From Bacillota bacterium (lineage in GTDB: Bacteria; Bacillota; Sulfobacillia; Sulfobacillales; JAIMBI01): DNA of 56,137 nucleotides. Positions 8,260 to 17,226 of this stretch are shown piece by piece. A model generated the notes under the pieces. It made no database searches. It worked only from the letters and a program-made list of their open reading frames with translations, and was not told the origin of the DNA. The translations under genes and the position numbers were made by a program. Location of the stretch: the NCBI GenBank assembly GCA_021846505.1, contig JAJZWV010000017.1:1-56137 (forward strand), written 5' to 3'. The stretch's first letter is position 1. Every line of letters begins with the position of its first letter.

Positions 8260-11104
8260 GACGGCCTCCCTTCACCAGAGGCGCCGCCTCCGGCGTGTCA
8301 TCGGCAAGTGCGAGGGCGGCGCGGATGATGCGCCGCTGCTCAGCTTGATGCATGTCGGGATCGCCCTCAGCGGGGCTGGAGCGGGGCGGCCGCCCGATGT
8401 ACAGGATCGGGCGGCCCGCCAGCCGCTGCTGCAGCCGCGGGCGCACATACCACCAGGCACCCATGTTTTCCGGCTCCTCCTGGACCCAAGCCACCGGCGC
8501 GCTGGGCGGCACGTTCGAGAGGGCTTGCGCCAGCGCGGCCTCCGGCCACGGATGCAAATCCTCGAGCGCCAGCACCAGCACGCCCTCGGAGCCGGCATCG
8601 CGGGCTGCGGCCACCAAGTCGGCCGTGACTTTGCCGGTGGCCAGCACCACGGCCCGCACGGCCTTGGGGCTCACCTTGGGCAGCACCGGGTGGTAGCCGC
8701 CGCCCGTTAGCTCCGACAGGCTCGAGCCGGCCAAGGGGTTCCGCAGCAAGCTTTTGGGGGTCATGACCACCAAGGGGCGCGGGGTGGATGATGCCAGCAG
8801 GGCTTGGCGCCGCAAGAGATGGAAGTACTGGGCCGCCGTCGTGGGGTAGGACACCGTCCAGTTGCCCCCGGCGGACAGCTGGAGAAACCGTTCGAGGCGG
8901 GCGCTGGAGTGCTCCGCGCCCTGGCCCTCGTAGGCGTGCGGCAGCAGCAGCACCAAGCTCGCGGTTTGCCGCCACTTGCTTTGGCCCGCGGCCAGAAACT
9001 GATCCAGGTGCACCTGCGCGGCGTTGACGAAGTCGCCAAACTGCGCCTCCCACAGCGTGAGCGCGTCGGGCCGGCGGACGCTGTAGCCGTACTCAAATCC
9101 CACCACTCCGGCTTCCGACAGGGGGCTGTTGTACAGCGAAAACGCCGCCTGCGCTTCCGGCAGGTGCTGCAGCGGGCGATACACCGTGCCGGTGTCCACA
9201 TCGTGCCAAGCACCCTGGCGGTGGCTGAAGGTGCCCCGCTCGGTGTCTTGGCCCGTGAGCCGCACCGGCACGCCGTCGGCCAGCAGGGTGGCAAACGCCA
9301 GCCACTCCCCCAGCGCCCAGTCCACCGCGCCGGGCTTGTCCAGTGCCTCACGCCAGCGGTCGATGCCGCGGTCCAGCTTGGGGTACACATGAAACCCGTC
9401 CGGCACAGCAAAGAGGTGGCCGTGAATGGCGCGCAGGCGCGCTTCAGGCACCGCGGTGTCCACCAGGGCGCGGGCCGGCTCCGCCGCCGCGCCCGGCTCG
9501 TCTTGGTCGGCGGCGGCGGCCGGCGCCCCCGCCCGCGCGCGGTCGTACGCAGCCCGCACTTCGGCGGTCGCGGCGTCCGAGAGGGCGGCGGCGTCGTGGG
9601 CGCTTATGATGCCGGCAGCCACCAAGCGCTCCTCCCACACCTCGCGCACCCGCGGATGCTGGCTGATGAGCTCATAAAGCTTGGGCTGGGTGTACACGGG
9701 ATCGTCGCCTTCGTTGTGGCCGTAGCGCCGGTAGCCCACCAGGTCAATCAGGAAGTCCCGGTGAAACCGCTGGCGGTAGGCGTGCGCCAGGCGAATCGCG
9801 GCAATGCAGTCCTCGGGTTCGTCGGCCGAGACGTGGACCACCGGAATGTCAAAACCCTTGGCCAAGTCACTGGCGTAGCGGGTGGATCGGCCCTCGTGGG
9901 GATCGGTGGTGAAGCCCAGAGCGTTGTTGGCAATGAGGTGCAGCGTGCCGCCGGTGCTGAAGCCCGCTAGCCGCGCCAAGTTCAGTGTTTCCGCGGTGAC
10001 GCCTTCGCCGGGAAACGCCGCGTCGCCGTGGACCAGCACCGGCACCGCGCGATCCGGGTTTTGCACGGGGGCGCCGGGGGCGCCCACCTGCTCCTGGGCG
10101 GCGCGCGCCCACCCCTCCACCACCGGGTTGACAAATTCCAGGTGGCTTGGATTGTTGGCCAGCGTCACGCGGACCGTGGCTTGGGTGCTGCCATTGGGCG
10201 GCAGCGTGCGCTGGCGGCCCAGGTGGTACTTCACGTCCCCCACCCAGCCCGTGGACAGCGTCTCGGATCCCTCGGTCACCCCCACGGGGGCGGCATGAAA
10301 CTCTTCCAAGATGGTCCGATACGGCTTGCCCAGCACATGCGCCAGCACGTTCAGCCGCCCGCGGTGGGCCATGCCCAGCACCACATCTTCGGCGCCCGCC
10401 GCCGCCGACAGGCGAACGGCTTCGTCGAGCATGGGCACCAGCATATCCGTGCCTTCGATGGAGAAGCGCTTCTGGCCGGGGAAGGTGGTGTGCAAAAACC
10501 GCTCAAAAGCTTCCACCTGAATGAGGCGGTGCAGCAGAACGCGCCGCTCGGCCGGCGCCAACGGCTGCTGAAAGCGTCCGGTTTCCACGGCCTCGTGCAG
10601 CCAGCGGCGCTCATCGGCATCATCCACATGGCTAAATTCGTAGCCCACCCGATCCATGTAAATGGCGTGCAACGCCGGCCAGGCGTCCGCCATGGTCCCC
10701 GGCCACGGCAGCGGCGCGTCCAGCCCACGGTTGACGTCCTCGACCCGCACCGCGGCTTCCTCGGCCGTCAGCGCCGATGGGTGCTCGGCCGGCGGCGTCA
10801 GCGGGTCAAACACCGCCCGCCGATGGCCGTTGCGGCGCACATCCAGCACGGCACTGATGGCGGCCCCGGTGGAGGGCAGCTTCCCTCCGCCTCTCGCCGG
10901 TGCGGCTTCGGCCATCTCCGCCTGCAAGGCGGCGGCATGCTCGTCGAACCAGCGCCGATCCTCTGGGGACACCGAGCCCGGGTCCTCGCGGTACTGCTGA
11001 AAGTGCTCCAAGAGCCAACCCCAATTGGCGCCGGCAAAGCGGTCCCGAAGGGAGGTCGCTCCTATGTACGGAGTCGCGGCCGGGTCATTGCGTGGTGAAT
11101 CCAG
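8249..11104 (-). CDS. odhA: 2-oxoglutarate dehydrogenase E1 component, probable CTG start
   Basis: Thiamine-diphosphate-dependent E1 that decarboxylates 2-oxoglutarate and loads succinyl groups on OdhB. Recognisable blocks include [82 protein letters not shown] and [11 protein letters not shown]. The first standard start is a TTG at 11011, but that would remove [20 protein letters not shown], the conserved N-terminal segment. The frame runs back to a TGA about 30 bases above a CTG at 11104, and this CTG follows AGGAGG with nine bases between. No ATG, GTG or TTG exists in between. I therefore place the start at CTG, giving 951 residues, typical for the family. Gene identity is certain; the start is inferred. 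Confidence 0.93.
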   Translation of the reverse strand: MDSPRNDPAATPYIGATSLRDRFAGANWGWLLEHFQQYREDPGSVSPEDRRWFDEHAAALQAEMAEAAPARGGGKLPSTGAAISAVLDVRRNGHRRAVFDPLTPPAEHPSALTAEEAAVRVEDVNRGLDAPLPWPGTMADAWPALHAIYMDRVGYEFSHVDDADERRWLHEAVETGRFQQPLAPAERRVLLHRLIQVEAFERFLHTTFPGQKRFSIEGTDMLVPMLDEAVRLSAAAGAEDVVLGMAHRGRLNVLAHVLGKPYRTILEEFHAAPVGVTEGSETLSTGWVGDVKYHLGRQRTLPPNGSTQATVRVTLANNPSHLEFVNPVVEGWARAAQEQVGAPGAPVQNPDRAVPVLVHGDAAFPGEGVTAETLNLARLAGFSTGGTLHLIANNALGFTTDPHEGRSTRYASDLAKGFDIPVVHVSADEPEDCIAAIRLAHAYRQRFHRDFLIDLVGYRRYGHNEGDDPVYTQPKLYELISQHPRVREVWEERLVAAGIISAHDAAALSDAATAEVRAAYDRARAGAPAAAADQDEPGAAAEPARALVDTAVPEARLRAIHGHLFAVPDGFHVYPKLDRGIDRWREALDKPGAVDWALGEWLAFATLLADGVPVRLTGQDTERGTFSHRQGAWHDVDTGTVYRPLQHLPEAQAAFSLYNSPLSEAGVVGFEYGYSVRRPDALTLWEAQFGDFVNAAQVHLDQFLAAGQSKWRQTASLVLLLPHAYEGQGAEHSSARLERFLQLSAGGNWTVSYPTTAAQYFHLLRRQALLASSTPRPLVVMTPKSLLRNPLAGSSLSELTGGGYHPVLPKVSPKAVRAVVLATGKVTADLVAAARDAGSEGVLVLALEDLHPWPEAALAQALSNVPPSAPVAWVQEEPENMGAWWYVRPRLQQRLAGRPILYIGRPPRSSPAEGDPDMHQAEQRRIIRAALALADDTPEAAPLVKGGRHGH

Positions 11105-11981
11105 CGGGTGCCACCTCCTGACTCCTCTTCATCGTCCTTCTCGTCCTTCTCGTCGTTCTCTTCCCGCCTATTCTTGCGCTCCGCCGGCTCCAGATCAACG
11201 TCGCGGCCGCGGGCTCCCCGCAGGTGGTGGCCGCGAGCCTTCGCTGAGGATGCCGCGGCACGCTCGCCTCAATTCCCGTCCGGGCATGGCCACCTCCTTT
11301 GCGCCGGCCGCCCCGGGGCGGGGGGAGCAGCGCATGTCGTATTCCGGGATGCCGTCATGGTGGCAACTGGGCAGTCGGGACTTGCCACTTGCCGTTTCCC
11401 CTTGTCGTCCCTTATCTTCATCTTCGTTAGCGATGAGCGAGCGCGGCATGCAACACGTGGTGTGAGACGCTGGGCGGGTAGGGGAGATCCGGCGCACGGG
11501 GCGCCGGGAATCCTTCACCCTCATCCACGTTCATCCACGTTCATCCGCCCGTTGGGCCAACACGCTGTCCGGCTTTTCCGGCCCTGGGGATCCGGATTGG
11601 GTTCTGCCGCTGGCCGACGTACCTGGAGGGGTATGCCGCACACATTCAGCTGCCGCTGCCCTTGGGGGCGGCGGCCCACGGAGCGCGCATCCGGCCGAGG
11701 CTGCCCGTTGGGCGCCGACCTGCACGACCATCTGCGCCGCGCCGAAGAAGGACCCGCCCGTGGCCAGCCCTCATCCCGGAGGAGGACTTGGCGCAGCCGC
11801 ATCTCCACCATTCTGTGGGGATCGGCTGCGCCCCAAATTTCTGGCGGGTGGCCGGTGTGCCCGCACTGGCGATGGGCCAAGCGGGGCGCCCGGCCTCGGT
11901 GCGCGGCGTCACGAGCGCGCCCGCCTTTACTTCGTGCTGTCAGGCTTCCCGCGGGCCACAGCCGAAGAGGCCAATCCTGTG
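11105..11981. other. Gene-poor region with low-complexity tract
   Basis: No gene is supported in these roughly 880 bases. At 11113-11163 there is a pyrimidine-rich tract built from tcctcttcatcgtcc and ctcgtccttctcgtcg-like units, and at 11517-11550 a tandem ttcatccacg repeat. The reverse strand also carries the odhA ribosome binding site at about 11114-11119. Frames at 11640-11930 give scattered protein-like phrases in several frames, which could be a decayed mobile element, but I could not name one. Confidence 0.45.
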
Positions 11982-12347
11982 TCAGCCACTGGGCGGGGTG
12001 GCGCGGCCACTGGCCCAGGCTTCGTCCACCCGGGCGTTCCAATCCGCCCACTCGGCATCGGCTGGCGTGTGCTCGGCTTTCCAGGTCAGGAACCACAGGA
12101 CGGCGCGCAGATCGTCGGGGGGGATGTTTAGATAGCTCGCCAGCTGCGGCAGGTCGGGCCACTGCTCCAGGCGCTTTAAGAGGTCGGGCAGGTCGGGCCC
12201 GCCCGGGCGCACGTACGGAAGCCCACTGTGCGCCGCCGGGGACTGCCCGATGCGGCGAAAGATGACCCACAGCGGAAATCGGGGGTCGCTGCGCCGATCC
12301 TCCCAATAGGCAAGCCGGAGCTTTTCTTCATTCGTCATATTGGTCAT
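11982..12347 (-). CDS. Small hypothetical protein, downstream member of a coupled pair
   Basis: A 121-residue protein I do not recognise. It begins MTNMTNEEKLRLAYWEDRRS, continues with FPLWVIFRRIGQSP, and has a Leu-rich helical middle (LPDLLKRLEQWPDLPQLAS, then NIPPDDLRAVLWFL). It is charged and soluble with no signal peptide or Cys motif. The ATG lies inside the stop of the upstream gene (ATGA overlap), so the two genes form an operon. Codon use matches neighbouring genes, whereas the opposite-strand frames give shadow-like translations. A small regulatory or binding protein is possible but unproven. Confidence 0.65.
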   Translation of the reverse strand: MTNMTNEEKLRLAYWEDRRSDPRFPLWVIFRRIGQSPAAHSGLPYVRPGGPDLPDLLKRLEQWPDLPQLASYLNIPPDDLRAVLWFLTWKAEHTPADAEWADWNARVDEAWASGRATPPSG

Positions 12348-12709
12348 GTTGGTTGGTCACCGGCAGGCTCCTCCTCGGCATCCGGGGCGCTGCCGGAGGG
12401 CCACGCCAGCTCGCCCAGCTCGCCGCCCTCGCCCACCTTGCCATGCAGGTAAAGCACGCAGGGCTCCGGCCCGGTCACTTCCAGCTGCCAGTGGCCTACC
12501 TGCGGAGGCCGCCCTTCCCCTTGGGGGGTTAATTTGGCCCGCATGTGCAGCTCGTAGCCCGTGATGGGATTTTCGTACGGCAGAAACTCCATCCGCCCCA
12601 TGTTGATGCGGCGCAGCGCCTCGTTGATGGCAGGCAGCTGATCCGCCATCGCCGGAAACAGCGGCGCGACTTGGGACAGCGGAACGATGCGGCGGTGCTC
12701 CATACCCAT
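12344..12709 (-). CDS. Small hypothetical protein, upstream member of a coupled pair
   Basis: A 121-residue protein of unknown function beginning MGMEHRRIVPLSQVAPLFPA and containing DQLPAINEALRRINMGRMEF and PYENPITGYELHMRAKLTP. Its middle alternates like a beta-sheet domain (HWQLEVTGPEPCVLYLHGKV) and its last 25 residues are acidic and Pro/Ala-rich, probably disordered. AAGGAG lies eight bases before the ATG. It is divergent from the sHdr cluster across a 265-base intergenic region and coupled to the next small gene. No catalytic motif is visible. Confidence 0.65.
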   Translation of the reverse strand: MGMEHRRIVPLSQVAPLFPAMADQLPAINEALRRINMGRMEFLPYENPITGYELHMRAKLTPQGEGRPPQVGHWQLEVTGPEPCVLYLHGKVGEGGELGELAWPSGSAPDAEEEPAGDQPT

Positions 12710-12844
12710 ACGGGCTTCTCCTTTTCGCCATCCGCGAACCTGTTGGGCCGCCCATGGTCTGGTGGTATCCTACCATAGTGCCAGGGTCTGCTGGAAAATG
12801 GGCCAATCACTGGCAAGCGGGCTCGCGACAAGCCCACGGTGGGT

Positions 12845-12875
12845 CCATTGGTATGTGAAAATTGTCTGCCAATGG
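12845..12875. promoter_or_regulatory. Inverted repeat upstream of the sHdr promoter, candidate operator
   Basis: CCATTGG and CCAATGG form a perfect 7-base inverted repeat separated by 17 AT-rich bases. It sits immediately upstream of the predicted -35 box of the sHdr operon, a position typical for an activator or repressor site. No regulator gene is adjacent, so the protein that might bind is unknown. Confidence 0.4.
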
Positions 12876-12876
12876 C

Positions 12877-12926
12877 TTGCATAGATTGGGCCGAAAGGTG
12901 TATAGCAGTACCGAGATACCGTACCG
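12877..12926 (+). promoter_or_regulatory. Predicted sigma-A type promoter of the sHdr gene string plus TACCG repeats
   Basis: TTGCAT at 12877-12882 and TATAGC at 12901-12906 are separated by 18 bases, an acceptable vegetative promoter, about 70 bases before the first start codon. Just downstream, at 12909, 12917 and 12922, there are three TACCG copies, the last within the near-palindrome taccgggta; these overlap the expected transcription start and could be a second regulatory site. Confidence 0.4.
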
Positions 12927-12974
12927 GGTATGGGGATCGGCGCTTTGGTGGCGGAGTGAGGAAGGAGGCCTCGT

Positions 12975-13442
12975 GTGCAGCAGGATCGGTTAGCCATCAT
13001 CTGCTCCAAAGGCTCCCTGGATATGGCGTACCCGCCGTTTGTGCTGGCGACGGCTGCGGCGGCCATGGACATGGAGTCCATGCTGTTTTTCACGTTCTGG
13101 GGACTCGACATTGTGCATCGCGACAAGATCGACTCGCTGGACATTTCGATTGCGGGCAACCCCAGCATGCCGGCCATGGCTCGGGTGGCCGGCATGGTCC
13201 CCGGGGGGACCCGCATGGTGTCGACGATGATGCGCACCCAGTTTGCCAAGGCCAAGGTCATGAGCATCCGCGACTTTGTGGGCGCGGCCCACGAGGTGGG
13301 AGTGCACATGGTGGCGTGCCAGATGACGATGGACGTGATGGGTATGAAGCGGGAGGACCTGATTCCCGAGGTGGAAGACGTGGTGGGCGCGGCGACGTTT
13401 TTGGATTTCGCGCGCGACGCCAAGATCCAGCTGTTTGTGTAA
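12975..13442 (+). CDS. dsrE3A: DsrE-family sulfur-transfer protein, DsrE3A type
   Basis: A 155-residue cytoplasmic protein of the DsrE/DsrF fold, expected to carry persulfide sulfur between rhodanese, TusA and the sHdr complex. The key feature is VHMVACQMTMDVMG, with Cys115 as the probable sulfur-binding residue; this CQMTMDVMG context is typical of DsrE3A-type proteins linked to sHdr loci. The N-terminus (RLAIICSKGSLDMAYPPFVL) matches the family strand-helix start. The GTG follows AAGGAGG. It is the first gene of the sHdr string and is separated from tusA here, whereas in many sulfur oxidisers the two are adjacent. Confidence 0.88.
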   Translation: MQQDRLAIICSKGSLDMAYPPFVLATAAAAMDMESMLFFTFWGLDIVHRDKIDSLDISIAGNPSMPAMARVAGMVPGGTRMVSTMMRTQFAKAKVMSIRDFVGAAHEVGVHMVACQMTMDVMGMKREDLIPEVEDVVGAATFLDFARDAKIQLFV

Positions 13443-13484
13443 GCCACTCGGCAGCATCACGTGAGCGGACAGGGGGCAGGTACC

Positions 13485-14177
13485 GTGGCCAGCACATATG
13501 CGGACGTATCCCAGGACGAAAAGGCGCGCCTGTTTCGGCAGGTGACCCAAGACGCTCGATTCGACACCTACCTGTACGGCTGCTACGAGTGTGGGATCTG
13601 CGTGGCCGCCTGCCCCTCCGCCCGCTTCTATGACTTCTCGCCGCGCAAGATCGCCCAGGCGCTGGCGCGCGAGGATGTCGAGTTGGTGTACGAGCAGATG
13701 AACGACGACGTGTGGAACTGCTCGCAGTGCTTTTCGTGCCTCCGGTGTCCCCGGGGCAACAACCCCGGCGGGCTTATCACCATCATGCGCGAAGTGGCGG
13801 TCAACAACGGGCTCCGCACCACCAAGGAGGCACTCGCCGGCTACACCCGCATCATCTACAAAATCATGACCACCGGCACGCAGGTGTCGCCCGACATGCT
13901 GCAGGAGGATGCCTTCCCGGACTGGGGCCCGCAAGTAAAAGAGGTGGCCGACCACCTGGCCGTCTGGCGGCGAGCGCTGCCGCCGGAAACCATGCATACC
14001 ACGGCGCTGTCGTGGCAGGTGGAGGAGCGCACGATGCGGGAGCTGTACGCCATCTGGAAGTGGACCGGCACGCTGGACATGATTGCCCAGCTGGACGAGG
14101 GACTGCACGACATCATGGAGGAGGTTATGGACGATGCGCTGGAGGACAGCGGGATCGATGCGGCTGGCCCGCTCTGA
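13485..14177 (+). CDS. shdrC1: sHdrC1, two-cluster ferredoxin-like HdrC subunit
   Basis: Electron-transfer subunit of the sHdr complex, with two cubane clusters. From the chosen GTG the first motif CYECGICVAACP gives Cys 33, 36, 39 and 43, and the second CSQCFSCLRCP gives Cys 79, 82, 85 and 88. The second has only two residues before its last Cys, where the usual ferredoxin spacing is three. The start at 13485 has AGGGGG about eight bases upstream; an in-frame GTG at 13461 would add eight residues but has no binding site. The C-terminal half is helical and acidic. It is followed by shdrB1 with which it should form one CB pair. Confidence 0.93.
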   Translation: MASTYADVSQDEKARLFRQVTQDARFDTYLYGCYECGICVAACPSARFYDFSPRKIAQALAREDVELVYEQMNDDVWNCSQCFSCLRCPRGNNPGGLITIMREVAVNNGLRTTKEALAGYTRIIYKIMTTGTQVSPDMLQEDAFPDWGPQVKEVADHLAVWRRALPPETMHTTALSWQVEERTMRELYAIWKWTGTLDMIAQLDEGLHDIMEEVMDDALEDSGIDAAGPL

Positions 14178-14241
14178 GGGCCAGCCGCGGCGGCCCGCCG
14201 GAGCTGAACGAGACGGAGCGACACTGAAGGGGGCTTAGGAC

Positions 14242-15453
14242 ATGGCCAGCACGACGCTGGATCCCGCGATTCCCGTGCGAGGCACCACGGTCGAGACCAC
14301 GAAGCGATTTTCCCCCGATCCCAGCGAGGCGCCCGAAGACGATCTGCGCGAGGCGGTGCTCCAGCTGGAGCGCGAGGGCGAGTGGATTGTGCAGCGCGTC
14401 CCGGAGCCCTACTACGAGGCGCCCACCAAGTACGGGCTCAAGAAGAAGATTCCCTATCAGCGGACCTGGCACCACAAGAGCTGCGGCCAGTGCGGCCACA
14501 TCCCCGGCTACTCGACGTCGATCTTTTGGCTGAACCGCGTCCTGGGCTACGACTACTTCGATCCCCGAGATCAAACCTCGTGCACGGCGTGGAACTACTA
14601 CGCGTCGGCCACGTCCAATCAGGCGGCGCAGGCCGCAGTGGCCATGCGCAACTTTGCCGCCGCGTACGAAACCGGCTACTTCCCCCTCATCCACTGCGGC
14701 ACCAGCTTCGGCCACTACAAGGAAGTGCGCCACGAGCTGGTGCACAACCACGCGCTCCGGCGCCAGGTGCGCGCCATGATCGAGCGGCTGGGCCGCCCCT
14801 TTGTGATGCCCGAGGAAATCGTCCACTACAGCGAGTGGATGTACGCGGTGCGGGACCAGCTGCAAGAGCGGGTGGTCCTGGATCTGTCGCCGATTGTGTC
14901 GACGGTGCACCCGGCCTGCCACTACTACAAGCTCCAGTCCGGCGACGCCATCTACGACCCAGAGATTTATGGCGGCCAGCGGACCGCCGTGGTCACGGGC
15001 GTGGTGCAGGCGCTGGGCGCTCAGGTGGCCGACTACTCCACCTGGTTTGACTGCTGCGGGTTTGGGTTTCGGCACATCTTGGTGCAGCGGGACTTCACCC
15101 GGTCGTTTGCGACCCTCCGCAAGATTGAAGTCATGAAGAACGAAGCCAATCCGGATGTGGTGCTGACGCATGACACCGGCTGTGTGACCTCGCTCGACAA
15201 AAGCCAATTTGCCGCCCAGGCCCATGGCAAAAACGTGGGCGTGCCCGTCATGTCGGAGTCGCAGTTTGCCGCGCTCGCCATGGGCGCGCACCCCTTTCGG
15301 GTGGCGCAGCTACACTGGCACTCCACGGACTACCGGCCGCTTTTGGCCAAGATGGGGATCGATGCCGAGCAGGCGTGGAGTGAGTTCCAGTCGGACGTGA
15401 AGCAAATCGAGGCCGGCACCATGGACTACCTGACGTGGGAGTCGGTGCTGTAG
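14242..15453 (+). CDS. shdrB1: sHdrB1, HdrB-like subunit with CCG domains
   Basis: A 403-residue HdrB-like protein, the probable catalytic subunit in which a non-cubane iron-sulfur centre handles the sulfur substrate. A first Cys-rich domain contains CGQC, SCTAWNYY and HCGTSFGHYKE; the second carries the classic set HPACHYYKLQ, FDCCGFGFRH and HDTGCVTSLDK. An N-terminal extension of about 75 charged residues precedes the domains. The ATG follows AAGGGGG. It lies between shdrC1 and shdrA, the standard order. Confidence 0.93.
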   Translation: MASTTLDPAIPVRGTTVETTKRFSPDPSEAPEDDLREAVLQLEREGEWIVQRVPEPYYEAPTKYGLKKKIPYQRTWHHKSCGQCGHIPGYSTSIFWLNRVLGYDYFDPRDQTSCTAWNYYASATSNQAAQAAVAMRNFAAAYETGYFPLIHCGTSFGHYKEVRHELVHNHALRRQVRAMIERLGRPFVMPEEIVHYSEWMYAVRDQLQERVVLDLSPIVSTVHPACHYYKLQSGDAIYDPEIYGGQRTAVVTGVVQALGAQVADYSTWFDCCGFGFRHILVQRDFTRSFATLRKIEVMKNEANPDVVLTHDTGCVTSLDKSQFAAQAHGKNVGVPVMSESQFAALAMGAHPFRVAQLHWHSTDYRPLLAKMGIDAEQAWSEFQSDVKQIEAGTMDYLTWESVL

Positions 15454-15466
15454 GAGGAGGCAGGCT

Positions 15467-16528
15467 ATGTCAGCGGCGGAGCGGGTGCTGGTGGTTGGAG
15501 GCGGGCCCGGGGGGCTCGAAGCGGCGCGGGGCGCGGCCGATCTCGGGGCCGAGGTGCTGCTGGTGGAGGCGAAAGCGGAGCTGGGGGGGACGCCGTGGGA
15601 GGCGTACGCGACCCTCACGCCACACCTGAAGCCGACGCGCGAGCTGATGGCCGAGGTGGTGGGCCAGGTGGCGTCCCACCCTCGCGTGGACGTGCGCACC
15701 GACACCCGGGTGGTGGCCAGCGAAGGCGAGGCAGGCCACTTTCAGGTGACGCTGGAGCAGGGAGGCGCCCGCACGGTGGAGTCCGTCGGCGCCGTCATCG
15801 TCGCCACCGGCTTTCAGCACTTCGACCCCGGCCGGGAGACCCAGATGTATGGGTACTACGAATACGACGACGTCATCACGCTGGTGGACGCCGAGCGCAT
15901 GATGCAGCAGGGCAAGCTGGTGCGCCCTTCCACCGGCGCACCGCCCAAAAGTGTCGCGTTCATCCAGTGCGTGGGGTCCCGGGACCGCCGGATTGGCAAC
16001 CAATACTGCTCCAAGGTGTGCTGCGGGATTGCCTCCAAGCAGTCCATTGAGGTCAAGCACCTGGTGCCCGACGCGAAAGTGTTCATCTTCTACATCGACA
16101 TGCGGATGTACGGCTTCTGGGAGGACCAGCTTTACTGGAAGGCGCAGGAGGAGCACAAGGTCAACTACATCCGGGGCATCGTCACCGAGGTCATCAAGAA
16201 GGGCGACCAGCTGCTGATCAAGGGCGAAGATACGACGATGGGCCGCCCGGTCGAAGTCCTGATGGACTTGGTCATTCTCTCGGTAGGCATGGAGCCGTCG
16301 GCCGGCACGCTGGAGATGGGGCGCATCTTTCAGATTCCGCGCGAGCCGCATGGCTTTCTGGCCACCGTGGGCGAGCCCCTCGATACGGTCAGCACGCCCG
16401 TGGCGGGCGTGTTTGTGGCGGGAGCCGCGGCGGGACCCAAGGACTTGGAAGACACGGTGTCGATGGGCGGCGCGGCCGCGATGCGCGCCGTGAGCTTCCT
16501 GCGCCGCAAGGCCAGCCAGTCGGCATGA
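15467..16528 (+). CDS. shdrA: sHdrA, FAD-binding subunit
   Basis: A 353-residue flavoprotein at the core of the sHdr complex, with a Rossmann FAD motif GGGPGG at residues 11-16 and VATGFQHFD near 113. A conserved Cys group, IQCVGSRD (Cys168) and YCSKVCC (Cys181, 185, 186), is expected to bind an unusual iron-sulfur cluster as in HdrA proteins. The protein is short compared with methanogen HdrA and lacks the extra ferredoxin modules, as is usual for the sulfur-oxidising type. The closing dinucleotide segment ends GVFVAGAAAGPKDLEDTVSM. A strong AGGAGGAGG precedes the ATG. Confidence 0.95.
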   Translation: MSAAERVLVVGGGPGGLEAARGAADLGAEVLLVEAKAELGGTPWEAYATLTPHLKPTRELMAEVVGQVASHPRVDVRTDTRVVASEGEAGHFQVTLEQGGARTVESVGAVIVATGFQHFDPGRETQMYGYYEYDDVITLVDAERMMQQGKLVRPSTGAPPKSVAFIQCVGSRDRRIGNQYCSKVCCGIASKQSIEVKHLVPDAKVFIFYIDMRMYGFWEDQLYWKAQEEHKVNYIRGIVTEVIKKGDQLLIKGEDTTMGRPVEVLMDLVILSVGMEPSAGTLEMGRIFQIPREPHGFLATVGEPLDTVSTPVAGVFVAGAAAGPKDLEDTVSMGGAAAMRAVSFLRRKASQSA

Positions 16529-17226
16529 ACAGCGCGGTCGTCGACGCCGAGGCGCTGGGCGAGTTTCTGGACAAGGCCGAGCCGCTGCTGGACTCCGCCG
16601 TGCTGGCGGCGCTGGACCGCTCGCTGGCGGCCCGCACGGAGCGGGTGCGCGCGGCCGACCTCCCGTGGGAGGCGCGCTGGCGGCTGGCCCCCGCCGGCCG
16701 CCGCGTGGGCCCCGAGGACCGCGCGCGGTGGGAGCCGGAGTTGGAGCCCGTGTGGCGGCTGGCGGCCGAGGGCCGGGCCGACGAGCTGATGGCGCAGCTC
16801 GAGCGGCGAGCGCCGGCGCCTCCCCCGTGGCTTTTGGACTGGGCCACCTACTGGCTTTACCTGCGGCACCCCCGCTTTGCATGGTGGGCGCGGTGGGTGT
16901 ACCGCCAGGACGGGGGCACCGGAGCCCTGCCGCTGGTGACGGGCGACATGAGCGAGATGGACCGGGCCGGAGTGGGTGAGGCCTACGGCGCCGTGCAGCA
17001 GGAGGTGCGGTTTTTGGGGTCGGTTTTGGAGAGCACCCATCGGCTGGGCGCCGTCTCCGACGACCACCGCCCGATGGTGGCGCTGGCCGCTGTGTATGCC
17101 GTCTACATGTTCACCATGTCCGCCTGGAAGCTGAGCGAGGAATTTACCAAGGTGTTCCCCCCCTTTCCGGTGGTGGTGAGCACACTCTTAGGTGTGAACC
17201 GATGGGAGGCGAGGCACAGTGGCTGA
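16525..17226 (+). CDS. Conserved sHdr-cluster protein Hyp
   Basis: A 233-residue protein in the place where all sHdr clusters carry a conserved gene of unknown function between hdrA and hdrC2. It has an acidic, Ala/Arg/Trp-rich helical N-terminus, a Trp-rich middle (WLLDWATYWLYLRHPRFAWW) and a hydrophobic segment (MVALAAVYAVYMFTMSAW) that could be a buried helix or membrane contact. There is no Cys. The ATG overlaps the shdrA stop by four bases and its end overlaps shdrC2B2 by eight, so expression is tightly coupled. A structural or assembly role is inferred. Confidence 0.85.
   Translation: MNSAVVDAEALGEFLDKAEPLLDSAVLAALDRSLAARTERVRAADLPWEARWRLAPAGRRVGPEDRARWEPELEPVWRLAAEGRADELMAQLERRAPAPPPWLLDWATYWLYLRHPRFAWWARWVYRQDGGTGALPLVTGDMSEMDRAGVGEAYGAVQQEVRFLGSVLESTHRLGAVSDDHRPMVALAAVYAVYMFTMSAWKLSEEFTKVFPPFPVVVSTLLGVNRWEARHSG

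Noticed and set aside
11108-12265. A 385-codon forward frame after odhA
   Set aside because: It starts in a low-complexity Ser repeat, has an Arg/Pro/Gly-rich translation and runs antisense to the better supported reverse-strand gene at 11982-12347.
12770-13447. A 225-codon reverse frame over dsrE3A
   Set aside because: It is the shadow of dsrE3A (Met/Thr-rich antisense), and it covers the predicted promoter as well.
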